From Candidatus Halobeggiatoa sp. HSG11 (lineage in GTDB: Bacteria; Pseudomonadota; Gammaproteobacteria; Beggiatoales; Beggiatoaceae): a stretch of DNA of 44,704 bases. A model generated the notes under the pieces. It worked only from the letters and a program-made list of their open reading frames with translations. It ran no database searches and had not been told where the DNA came from. A program made the translations under genes and the position numbers. Location of the stretch: assembly GCA_030378105.1 (NCBI GenBank), contig JAUCGL010000020.1, positions 1-44,704 of the forward strand, in the 5' to 3' direction. This document shows positions 23,946-33,000 of the stretch, piece by piece (position 1 is the stretch's first letter; each line of letters begins with the position of its first letter).

Positions 23946-26666
23946 ATGTCTTATTTTTACCATCATTTTCTATTCACAACTTTAATAACTATCTCATTAT
24001 TTTCTCATATCAGTCACGCTGAAATCACCTTTGATGGCAGCCAAGGTGAAGCTGGAGCTTTGTCAGGACCAAACTATCTTATTGAGACAAACAGAGGCAC
24101 TTTACATGGTAATAACCTCTTTCATAGTTTTGAGCAATTTAATCTTCAGCTAAATGAAAGTGCAACATTTACCGGGCCAAATCAGATAAATAACATCATT
24201 GGACGTGTTACTGGAGGTAACATATCATCTATTGATGGCACTATCAATTCCGCCATTCCCGATGCCAATCTTTATTTACTCAATCCAAATGGAATTATGT
24301 TTGGCCCCAATGCCAGCCTTAATATTGATGGCTCTTTTTATTCAAGTAGTGCAGATTATCTACGCTTTGCTGATGGACAACAATTTGATACTCAAACCAC
24401 TAAACCATCAATATTGACAACTGCTGCCCCAGAAGCATTTGGATTTCTTGACAATCAACCGGGCAATATAACTGTTAATGACAGCACTTTAAATGTACCA
24501 ATAGGTAAAAATTTATCTATAATTGGTGGTGATATTCAAATACAAGGACAGAACTCTTATGGAGCTTTACTTGCTCCCGGTGGTAGTTTGCAAATAGCAG
24601 GTGTTGCTTCGAGTGGGGAAGTTAAGCAAGCAAATATTATGGATAACAGTTTTACTAAGTTTGGAAATATATCCATTCAAAATGAATTTTTAAACACTAC
24701 TGATAATCCGGGCAAAGAAGTATTGATACGTGGTGGGCATTTTTTTATGAATAATGCTACCATTCAAACTCATGCTGATTTAGGTTACGGCAATATTGAC
24801 ATAAGAACCAGCGAATCTTTGCAGATAAAAAGTTCAGCACTTCAAACAATAACCAACCAAAATAACGCTGGAAATATCATATTACGTGGACAACAAATTA
24901 AACTGTCAGACAACAGTACATTTATCAATGCCACTCAGGGCATCGGCCAAGCTGGAGATATTGTTATTGAAGCAAATGATTCCCTGTTTGTTGCTGATAA
25001 TACTTTAATCTCCAACACAACATCAAGTACTGGCAAAGGCGGTAATATCACTTTGGTTGCACCGCAATTACAAATAAACAATAGTAAAGTAAATAATGTT
25101 ACTCAATCCAGTGGACAAGGTGGTGATGTTATTGTTAAAGCGGAAGATTTAACTGTAACAAATGGAGCTCTTATTCTGGTTAAAACTGAACAGGATGGTT
25201 CAAGTGGTATGATTAATATCCAAGCCACGAAATCAGTAGCGATAATTGGTTTTAATACAATGGGTAACCAAAGTAAAGTCATTAATCAAACAAGTGGCAA
25301 AGGTGATGTGGGTTCTTTAACCCTCACCAGTCCAGTCATTTTACTAGCAAATTATGGTGTCATTGGTGCGGATACTTTGGCTGAAGGTCAAGGTGGTGAC
25401 ATATTGATTAAAGCCGATAATATCAAAATAAATTCTTCTGCCGGCATAACTTCAGGTAGTACCAGCACCGGAGCTGGGGGAAATATACAAATAGAAGCAG
25501 GTCAATTGGAACTGGATACTGGATTGATTCGAGCAATAACGTTCGGTCAAGGTAATAGTGGACAGATTCAATTAAAAGTGAATAACCTTGTACTAGCTAA
25601 TGGAGCCCAGATAGATGCTAGCAGTATTGGTGACGGTCAGGGTGGTGCTATAACTGTTACGGTAACAAATTCTGCGGAAATTTTTGGTCAGACTGTTGCA
25701 CCTCAAAATGGTATAATTAGCCCAAGCGGTATAAGTAGCAGTGCTTTTGGCAAAGGAGATAGTGGTGTTATCAGCTTATCAGCACAATCCATTTCTTTAG
25801 ACAAACGTGGGACTATTCAGACTTTGACTCAGGGAGCTGGCAATGCTGGTGATATTGTCTTAAATGTCAAGAATTTAAGTATAACAGAAGGTGGGGATAT
25901 TGATGCCAGCAATGAAGGGAGTGGGCAAGGTAAAGGCGGTAATATCATTGTCAATGCAACTGATAAAGTATTTATTACCGCAGAACTGTTTGAAGGGCAA
26001 TTTTTTGGCGGTATTTATAGTAATTCCGATAATGCTGGTGCGGGAGGTGATGTATCTTTGTCAGCCAAACATCTGACTTTACAACAAGGTGGGGCAATTT
26101 CGGCAGCAAGTAACGGTTCTGGGAATGCAGGGCATTTAATTCTTAGTGTTGATGGGGCGTTAAAGATAAAAGAAGGTGGACAAATCAATACTTCAACTCA
26201 AAATACGGCTGGCGGTAATATCACTGTTACAACACCGGTTTTACTGTACTTGCAACAAGGTCAAATAACCACAAGCGTTAAAGGCGGTAAGGGTGATGGT
26301 GGTAATATAACGATTGATTCTCCAATATTTGTTGCCATGAATGATGGTAAAATAATTGCCCAAGCCCATGAAGGACATGGTGGGAATATCAATCTTAAAT
26401 CTAATCAGTTAATTAAATCTAAAAGCAGTTTGATCAGTGCTTCTTCAAAATTAGGTGTGGATGGTAATGTCAAGATTGATTCTCCCGATATAGATATGGA
26501 AGGTTTTTTAGTTATATTACCGGGTGAATTTGCAGATGCAAGTAATCAAATGAAAACTCCTTGTAGTCAACGGATAGTTGAGAATATGAGTAGTTTTGTA
26601 GTAAATCCAAGTGAGGGTTCTCATAGTTCACCTGATGATTTGTTGCCAAGTGGGCCTGTGTATTAG
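23946..26666 (+). CDS. Secreted filamentous-haemagglutinin-like exoprotein (TPS domain)
   Basis: An exported beta-helical protein of 906 residues. I start at ATG 23946 because it begins a clean signal peptide (MSYFYHHFLFTTLITISLFS HISHA, cut before EITFDG); an in-frame ATG-less start at 23880 would bury it. The TPS secretion domain follows: GALSGPNYLIETNRGTLHGN, LFHSFEQFNL, and the NPNGI motif in LYLLNPNGIMFGPNASL. The rest consists of irregular beta-helix repeats such as GQGGDIVIxA, GNAGDIVLNVKNLSIT and GAGGNIQIEAGQLEL. The C-terminus (CSQRIVENMSSFVV ... DDLLP) is the usual end of this family, so it is complete. Export by the two-partner route needs a TpsB outer-membrane pore, which is not in this window. 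Role in adhesion or sheath is inferred. Confidence 0.9.
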   Translation: MSYFYHHFLFTTLITISLFSHISHAEITFDGSQGEAGALSGPNYLIETNRGTLHGNNLFHSFEQFNLQLNESATFTGPNQINNIIGRVTGGNISSIDGTINSAIPDANLYLLNPNGIMFGPNASLNIDGSFYSSSADYLRFADGQQFDTQTTKPSILTTAAPEAFGFLDNQPGNITVNDSTLNVPIGKNLSIIGGDIQIQGQNSYGALLAPGGSLQIAGVASSGEVKQANIMDNSFTKFGNISIQNEFLNTTDNPGKEVLIRGGHFFMNNATIQTHADLGYGNIDIRTSESLQIKSSALQTITNQNNAGNIILRGQQIKLSDNSTFINATQGIGQAGDIVIEANDSLFVADNTLISNTTSSTGKGGNITLVAPQLQINNSKVNNVTQSSGQGGDVIVKAEDLTVTNGALILVKTEQDGSSGMINIQATKSVAIIGFNTMGNQSKVINQTSGKGDVGSLTLTSPVILLANYGVIGADTLAEGQGGDILIKADNIKINSSAGITSGSTSTGAGGNIQIEAGQLELDTGLIRAITFGQGNSGQIQLKVNNLVLANGAQIDASSIGDGQGGAITVTVTNSAEIFGQTVAPQNGIISPSGISSSAFGKGDSGVISLSAQSISLDKRGTIQTLTQGAGNAGDIVLNVKNLSITEGGDIDASNEGSGQGKGGNIIVNATDKVFITAELFEGQFFGGIYSNSDNAGAGGDVSLSAKHLTLQQGGAISAASNGSGNAGHLILSVDGALKIKEGGQINTSTQNTAGGNITVTTPVLLYLQQGQITTSVKGGKGDGGNITIDSPIFVAMNDGKIIAQAHEGHGGNINLKSNQLIKSKSSLISASSKLGVDGNVKIDSPDIDMEGFLVILPGEFADASNQMKTPCSQRIVENMSSFVVNPSEGSHSSPDDLLPSGPVY

Positions 26667-26690
26667 TTTGTCGATTAAAATCATCGGTAG

Positions 26691-26830
26691 TCCTGCAATA
26701 TGTAGTGTTAAACCTACTAGGTTTTTGAAACTATCACTACTTTCTATAGGACTACCAAGGGGGAGGCAACCATTAAGGATTGCCCCTACGTTATATGATG
26801 ATTTATAAGGGTAATCCATCAGTTACCCTA
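26691..26830. repeat. Cluster of dispersed repeats after the exoprotein gene
   Basis: 26691-26758 repeats 2505-2590 (TCCTGCAA ... GGACTACCAA) but lacks the second hairpin arm. Directly after it, GGGGAGGCAACC/GGATTGCCCC forms another hairpin. AAGGATTGCCCCTACGTTAT ATGATGATTT (26775-26804) is the exact reverse complement of 12641-12670. GGGTAA/TTACCC at about 26810-26828 is a third short stem. No gene is seen between 26667 and 27040. Confidence 0.7.
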
Positions 26831-27040
26831 CAAACTAAAAATACATATAGCTCTTTGCTAATAAAGCTATTCAGAGGCAGATACCATTTGGAATTGGTGA
26901 AATATAAGACTTAACCATAATTTTAATTTTTTGCCCATCCATAAATTGGGATACAAAAATTAGTCAAATTGATATACGGAGAGGTTAGGAATGAATTGTG
27001 AACAGTTACATTTTATGTTGTTTAATTTTGATAAAAGATA

Positions 27041-27745
27041 TTATTTTTTATTATTAATCCCAGTATTCCCTAATGAGTATAAATGCAATCTGTCAACATT
27101 ATCTATATATATAGTTCTTGCATCAACTCTTATCAGTTCAGCTTTATTAAGACTATTTAAAATACGAGAAAAAGTTTCTGGTTGGATGGATAAACGAGAT
27201 GCAATAACATGTTTAGGAATAAGAAACTCAATCTTATAAGAATTCTGACCATCTGGAACTTGATACAATAAATAGTTTATTAAACGATAAGTAGCACTTT
27301 GCAAAGTTAATTGATCAATCTCATTAATCCACATGTGTAAACGTTTACTCATATGAGCCATAAGTTTAAAACATGTATCAGGGGATTCTCTTAAGATATT
27401 AATAAAGGGCTTACCTTCAAAACTAAGCAACGAACATTTCCCAATAGCTTGAGCAGTAACCGGATAAGTTGAGTTAGGCATAAACATCATAGCTTCAGCA
27501 AAAGTATGGCCCGGAGAAACAACTTCAAATACCTTTTCATCGCCTCCCAAAGAAGAACGCAATAACTTCACATGTCCGTCCTTAAGCAAAAAGAAACGTT
27601 TTGATGGTTGTTCATGCTTGAATAGGAACTCTCCAGCATCAAGTTGTATGGTGCGTATATCTTTCTTGATTAGTTCTAGCTGTTGTTCATTTAGTTCGGC
27701 AAATAAATATATTTGACGTAATTCTTGATCACTTTGAGGCTGCAT
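27041..27745 (-). CDS. Crp/Fnr-family regulator, Dnr/NnrR-like
   Basis: A transcription factor of 234 residues. The N-terminal cyclic-nucleotide-binding-like domain includes IYLFAELNEQQLELIKKDI, FLFKHEQPSKRFFLLKDGHV and GHTFAEAMMF. The dimer helix runs around CFKLMAHMSKRLHMWINEI, and the C-terminal winged helix has IPKHVIASRLSIQPETFSRI as recognition region. There is no N-terminal cysteine cluster, so it is not an iron-sulfur Fnr; the type fits Dnr/NnrR, which sense NO through haem. It is divergent from a hemerythrin/DUF2249/NnrS-like operon 199 bases away and probably controls it. The NO assignment rests mostly on context. Confidence 0.88.
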   Translation of the reverse strand: MQPQSDQELRQIYLFAELNEQQLELIKKDIRTIQLDAGEFLFKHEQPSKRFFLLKDGHVKLLRSSLGGDEKVFEVVSPGHTFAEAMMFMPNSTYPVTAQAIGKCSLLSFEGKPFINILRESPDTCFKLMAHMSKRLHMWINEIDQLTLQSATYRLINYLLYQVPDGQNSYKIEFLIPKHVIASRLSIQPETFSRILNSLNKAELIRVDARTIYIDNVDRLHLYSLGNTGINNKK

Positions 27746-27944
27746 TTTTTTTATAAATTTAATTGTAATTAAGGTATCCGTTATTATATTAATCTAACAT
27801 AATAATGATATGACCCAATTCAAGCACGGGTATAAAAATATACTTGAATAATTTAAATATATACGCTTTGGAAATTAATAATAATTTATAGTTTTAATAA
27901 ATTTCTATAGCATTGAAAATAACAAAAACTGTTTAAGGCTACAA

Positions 27945-28382
27945 ATGGAAGAAACAATAACTCAAACATTCTCTAACGAACATTCAAGTTGCGATAAAAT
28001 ATTTGCTAAAGCAGAAAATTTAGTTGCTAAAAAACAATGGGCAGAAGCCGATACTGAATTTACTAGTTTTTATACTGCAATGGAAAAACATTTCGCCGCA
28101 GAAGAAGAAATTTTATTCCCTACTTTTGAAGAACGAACTGGTCAAACAATGGGGCCAACTCAAGTTATGCGGATGGAACATCAACAAGTACGACAAATAC
28201 TAACTCAAATGCAAACTAGTTTAGCTCAACGTGATGTTGAACAGTATTTAGGACTATCTGAAACTCTATTAATGTTGATGCAACAACATAATATGAAAGA
28301 AGAACAGATGCTTTATCCCATGATTGATCAAGTATTTGGCAGTGAAGCTCAATCCTTACTTGAACGTGTTCGAGCAGCATGA
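27945..28382 (+). CDS. Hemerythrin-domain protein
   Basis: A four-helix di-iron protein of 145 residues that binds oxygen or NO. The ligand pattern is visible: His in SNEHSSCDK, His and Glu in MEKHFAAEEEILFP, His in MRMEHQQVRQ, and His and Glu in LMQQHNMKEEQMLYPM. Full domain length with little extra. First gene of a tightly coupled operon: its stop overlaps the next start (ATGA). The Crp/Fnr regulator is transcribed away from it. In denitrifiers such proteins accompany NO-responsive genes; storage, sensing or repair of NO damage are the likely jobs. Confidence 0.92.
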   Translation: MEETITQTFSNEHSSCDKIFAKAENLVAKKQWAEADTEFTSFYTAMEKHFAAEEEILFPTFEERTGQTMGPTQVMRMEHQQVRQILTQMQTSLAQRDVEQYLGLSETLLMLMQQHNMKEEQMLYPMIDQVFGSEAQSLLERVRAA

Positions 28383-28636
28383 AAACCATTGATGTAAGTC
28401 AGTTGGAACCATGCGAACCTATGGAACGTATTTTGGAAGCTATTCCAAATTTACAAGCCGGAGAATATTTACATGTATTGCACCGTATGGAACCACATCC
28501 TCTATATCAAATCTTAACTCAACAAGGTTATTCTTGGATAACTCAAGCTGATAAACAACCAATCGAAATTTATATTTGGCGTAGTAATGATCTTGCTGCT
28601 AAGGATAAATGCTTAACTCTTAATGAACACCGCTAA
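28379..28636 (+). CDS. DUF2249-domain protein
   Basis: An 85-residue soluble protein of the DUF2249 type, a TusA/SirA-like fold. Features: the N-terminal IDVSQLEPCEPMERILEAIP, LQAGEYLHVLHRMEPHPLYQ, and GYSWITQADKQPIEIYIWR. A cysteine lies in the position Pro-Cys-Glu-Pro at residues 11-14, near where TusA-like proteins carry theirs. It overlaps the hemerythrin gene by 4 bases and the following membrane-protein gene by 14, so all three are coupled. DUF2249 proteins regularly accompany hemerythrins and NO/denitrification genes; the biochemical role is not established. Confidence 0.88.
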   Translation: MKTIDVSQLEPCEPMERILEAIPNLQAGEYLHVLHRMEPHPLYQILTQQGYSWITQADKQPIEIYIWRSNDLAAKDKCLTLNEHR

Positions 28637-29918
28637 TCTTGCTCTACGACAAACTCCGCCTTTATCAGTCCCAGTACGATTTTTTATAACTGCTCCATTA
28701 TTTGGAATTTTAGCCAGTTTATTCTTAATTTATACTGGCCCCACAATATTAAGCAGTCGTTGGGGCTTAAACGCTCTTGCCATAACTCACCTATTAACTT
28801 TAGGTTTTGTTAGTATGGTTATGTTTGGAGCAATATTGCAATTATTACCAGTAGTTGCAGGGACTGTTATCCCTCATCCAGTTTTAGTCAGTTCAATAAT
28901 TCATTTATTACTTACTTTAGGTAGCTTAAGTTTAACTATTGGTTTTGTAACTGGACAAAATTTCTTACTACGCACCGCTGTTTTCTTATTAGGGTTAAGC
29001 TTCTTAAGTTTCGTGTCCATTATAGAATATTATTTGATACAAGTCAAAGGAAATATTATTGTTGGAATGATTTTGGCATTGATTGCATTATTAATAACGG
29101 CCGGATTAGGAATTTTATTAGCACTAAGATATGCCTATGGAATAACGTTGCCATTACCAATGGTATTGGCTAATATCCATTTAACTTGGGGTTTAGTTGG
29201 TTGGGTTGGATTATTAATTATAGCAATAGCTTATCAAGTAGTGCCTATGTTTCAAATTACACCACAATATAACTCCAAGTTAATGCGATGGCTAATTCCG
29301 ACATTATTTATAATTTTATTATTATGGACATTAGCCTATATTTGGTTAAGCGGTCATGACAGATTTTATATTGTCAATTGGATAACATTGATAATTGCTT
29401 TAGGATTAGCTATATTTGGTTGTATGACATTATATTTGCAGTTACAACGATTAAGAAAAATACCTGATGTTACGCTTAACTTTTGGCGAGTTGGAATAAT
29501 TGGATTACTGCTAAGTATTTGCTTATGGATAATTGGTATTGGATGGCCCGAACTGGCTAACCAACCGTTGTACCCACTATTATTATTTGTTTTGTTTGTT
29601 GGTGGTTTTGTGTTAATGGTTATTCAAGGAATGCTGTATAAAATAATACCTTTTTTAATTTGGTTACATTTACATAATCAACAGTTAAATCCGTTAAAAA
29701 CCATTAACATGGTACGAATTCCTCATATGAAGCAAATCATTTCATTAAAACAGGCTCAATATCAATTTTGGGCTTATATAACAGCTATGTTTTGTATCAT
29801 ATTAGCATTGTTTTTTCCAAGTTTAATTTATATCGCTGGCATTGTATTGTTGAGTTCATTTGCATTATTGGAGTATAATCTGTTTAAAGCTTTATTGTTG
29901 TATCGGTCGTTTCTTTAA
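28623..29918 (+). CDS. Polytopic NnrS-like / haem-copper-oxidase-subunit-I-like membrane protein
   Basis: A 431-residue integral membrane protein with about 12 helices. Conserved-looking elements: ITHLLTLGFVSMVMFGAILQ, LLPVVAGTVIPHP, LANIHLTWGLVGWVGLLIIA and AYQVVPMFQITP, then GMLYKIIPFLIWLHLHNQQ. Histidines in helices (THLL, NIHLTW) could bind haem, as in NnrS and in subunit-I-like proteins of denitrification clusters. It begins 14 bases inside the DUF2249 gene, so it belongs to the same operon under the divergent Crp/Fnr regulator. The exact family is less certain than its link to NO or redox stress. Confidence 0.78.
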   Translation: MNTANLALRQTPPLSVPVRFFITAPLFGILASLFLIYTGPTILSSRWGLNALAITHLLTLGFVSMVMFGAILQLLPVVAGTVIPHPVLVSSIIHLLLTLGSLSLTIGFVTGQNFLLRTAVFLLGLSFLSFVSIIEYYLIQVKGNIIVGMILALIALLITAGLGILLALRYAYGITLPLPMVLANIHLTWGLVGWVGLLIIAIAYQVVPMFQITPQYNSKLMRWLIPTLFIILLLWTLAYIWLSGHDRFYIVNWITLIIALGLAIFGCMTLYLQLQRLRKIPDVTLNFWRVGIIGLLLSICLWIIGIGWPELANQPLYPLLLFVLFVGGFVLMVIQGMLYKIIPFLIWLHLHNQQLNPLKTINMVRIPHMKQIISLKQAQYQFWAYITAMFCIILALFFPSLIYIAGIVLLSSFALLEYNLFKALLLYRSFL

Positions 29919-29924
29919 AGTACA

Positions 29925-30041
29925 AGTGAAAAGTGAAAAGTGAAAATTATTTAAAACAGTAAGTTAAATAGTTATACAGTAATATTTTTTGTTATTTACT
30001 CTTCAATATTAGTTTTTCACTTTTCACTTTTCACTTTTCAC
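29925..30041. repeat. Inverted heptamer arrays (AAGTGAA)n / (TTTTCAC)n
   Basis: Three heptamers AAGTGAA (29925-29947) face four heptamers TTTTCAC (30014-30041) across a 66-base AT-rich loop. They can form a stem of at least 22 pairs just before the yhdP-like start. Copy number of such arrays can change by slippage. Confidence 0.85.
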
Positions 30042-30064
30042 TTTTTAAATGCCTGAATAATGAC

Positions 30065-33000
30065 ATGGCAATATTCCCTCAAAATAAAATTCTACGTTGG
30101 TCAATATGGTTCATATTTTTAGTTGGTTTAATTAGTTTATTAATAGTAACCATATTTGCAAAGCTACCAAATTATAAAACTCAAGTTGAACACCAGATAA
30201 GTGCTGCTGTAGAACAACCAGTTACTATAAAACTTATAAAAACATACTGGACTAACGGTAGTCCAACGATAGTATTACAACAATTACAACTATTAGAAAA
30301 AGACAGTAAAAAACCTGCAATAACAGTAGCTAATGTTAAAGTTATTCTGAACTTGTGGCAATCATTATTACAATGGCAAGTTATAACCGATAAGATAATT
30401 ATTCAAGGCGGTGAATTTGCTGTTAATCACAACCAAAATGGGCAAATAAGCTTAGTTGGTTTAATATCTAAAAAAAACTCTAATAAACCGACTGATTTAA
30501 CTTGGTTATCAAAACAAGCTTATATTTCCCTGCAAATTGACTCGCTCAATTGGTTAGAACCAAACTTACCATTACTTACTTTTTCTGATTTAAAACTTGC
30601 CATTGCTAGACAGGATAATATTTCCAAACTAACTGGCAGCGTTAAATTACCTAACCACTCAATCCAACAATTAAAAGCCGAATCATTGGCATTTGCAAGT
30701 TCATTTAACATCAAAAATCAACGTTTAAATATTGATGGACAAGTCACTATTGAAAAACTACAGTATTCTCAATCAATTCCACAATTAATTACTAGTTACT
30801 TTCAGATTCGACAGCAAGCTGATGGAATATGGTACACAACAATCAAGCAACAAATTTCCGATTCAGAACAATGGTTTGACCATAAAGTTAAATTGGCATT
30901 AACTCCTCCAAAAACTTTACAACCAGCTATCTCATTTTTATTGCCACATTTAACAATTCCACCAACAAAATTTGCCATAACTGATTTAAACGGCCAAATA
31001 AATAACTTACACTTAGAAAATTTATTTGCATTAGTTCCACTTGATGAATTTGCTCCTGAATTGACCGAAAATTTATCTGTAACAAGTGGTAACTTATACA
31101 ACGTCAAATGGAATTATAACAAAACTTTCCAAATAGAAGCCGACTTTTCCAATTTAATTTTAGCGTTACAGCAAGCAAAAGTTCGTAATTTTTCTGGCCA
31201 TTTAACTCTTAATTCTGAGGCTGGTAAATTAGATATTGACAGAGCCACAATAGTTCCAACTGATTTTCCAGTTATTTTAACCAGAGTTAAAGGCTCTCTT
31301 GATTTCAAACGTTGGCAGGTAAGCACTGAAAATTTGCAAGCTAGAGTTAATAAAATACCAATCCAAGTTGCTGGTGATGTAACAATGGATGAAGTATTGA
31401 AAAGCAACTTATTGATAACAGTTAAAAATACTAAACTAGAAAAACTCTTTAAACAGATTCCTGACCAAAATATTGTTCAACAATTAACTGATGCAAAATT
31501 AACTGGTTATCTCAATAAAGCTCAGATTTTTTTGCAAAGCATTGGTACAGAACTTAAATTTAAAGTTAAAGCATTTGTTGAACAGATGGCTATTAAAAAT
31601 TATCAATTTGCTGATTCAAGAAAGATAACTGTACAAGATTTGACTGGCCAGTTGGAAATTGATTCTGATAAAAGTAGTTTTGCTATTAAGCAGGGAAAAA
31701 TTAAGCTTGATCTGCGAGATTTGTACAGTAAACCGTTAAAATTTAAGGATTTGCAAGGTAAATTAACTTGGCGTGGAGAAAATTTAACTATAAAACAATT
31801 ACAAGCTTTTGAAGATAAAACTAAAATTCAAATTAATGGCAAGTTAAAAATTCCTCAAAATGGAAAGATTCCTTACGCTGAACTTGTTGTTAATATGGCT
31901 AATGGCAAACTGTCCAAAATATCATCTTATCTTCCAAATAAAAAAATTCCAGAAGTAGTCAGATGGTTGAAAAATTCTCAATTAAAAGGTGATTTAAATA
32001 AGACTAAAGCTATAGTTCGTGGTCCAATTGATGATTTAATGGAAAAGCTTGAATTTAAAACTGATTTTAAAAACGCTTCTGTTAAATATGCTGATGACTG
32101 GCCAATGTTAACTCATGCCAAAGGTAAAATTATAATTAAAGATCAAAATTTAGTTATTACAGCTAACAAAGGTAAAAGTCTTAAGATGAAATTACACAAA
32201 CCATTGAAAGTGAAAATAAATGATGTATTTAATGCCGCAGCAGTTGATGTAACAGTCAATGTCAAAGATAAAATATCCGATGGTCTTCATTTTGTTGAAA
32301 ACACTCCATTATTACGTGACATTATTAAGCTCGAACAATTGGATTTACAAGGACAACTTGGTTTGAATCTTAACTTATCTATCCCGTTAAGCGAGGAAGA
32401 TATTGTGATAAATACCCAGCTAACTTTTAGTGATACAACTATACGTGACAAGCTATTTGATGTTGTTGTTACTGATGTGAATGGAGTATTAAAGTTTGAA
32501 AAGCAACAGATTTTTACTGAAAATGTACGAGGCAAATTACGAGGTACACCAGTTAAGCTTTCCTTGTCAACTCAGACCAATCAAACACCTCAACGCACTG
32601 TTTTAAAACTTAATACTATTGCCGATCCAGAATTTATTTTTTATTATTTGCAGCATTTTGTTCCAGCCACTCCCCAACTACCACCATTTTTAGCTGGTAA
32701 AACTCCTCTTGCTGTGAAAATTGATTTTCCCAATAGTTCCGATGATTATATTGACATAGACATTCAAACGGCTTTTAATGGTATGGCAGTCAATTTGCCC
32801 GCTCCAATTGGTAAAAAAGCTGATAAATCAAAGCAATTAGCTGTTAAATTACATATTGATTCTTATGATGAAATAGTGATTCGTTCTTCTTATGGAAAGG
32901 TTTTTAACAATGTATTTACTCTGAAGCAAAGTCAATTAGAACGTGGTTATTTAAGCTTTGGAAACAAATTAGCAGAATTGCCTAAGGAAAAAATATTAAA

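Noticed and set aside
26991-27239. 82-residue plus-strand frame with an acceptable ribosome site (GGAGAGGTTAGGA)
   Set aside because: Most of it is antisense to the Crp/Fnr gene's conserved recognition helix; no family resemblance.
27746-27944. Possible Fnr/Dnr box TTGAATAATTTAAA near 27843
   Set aside because: Only partly matches TTGAT-N4-ATCAA, and such strings are expected by chance in this AT-rich spacer.
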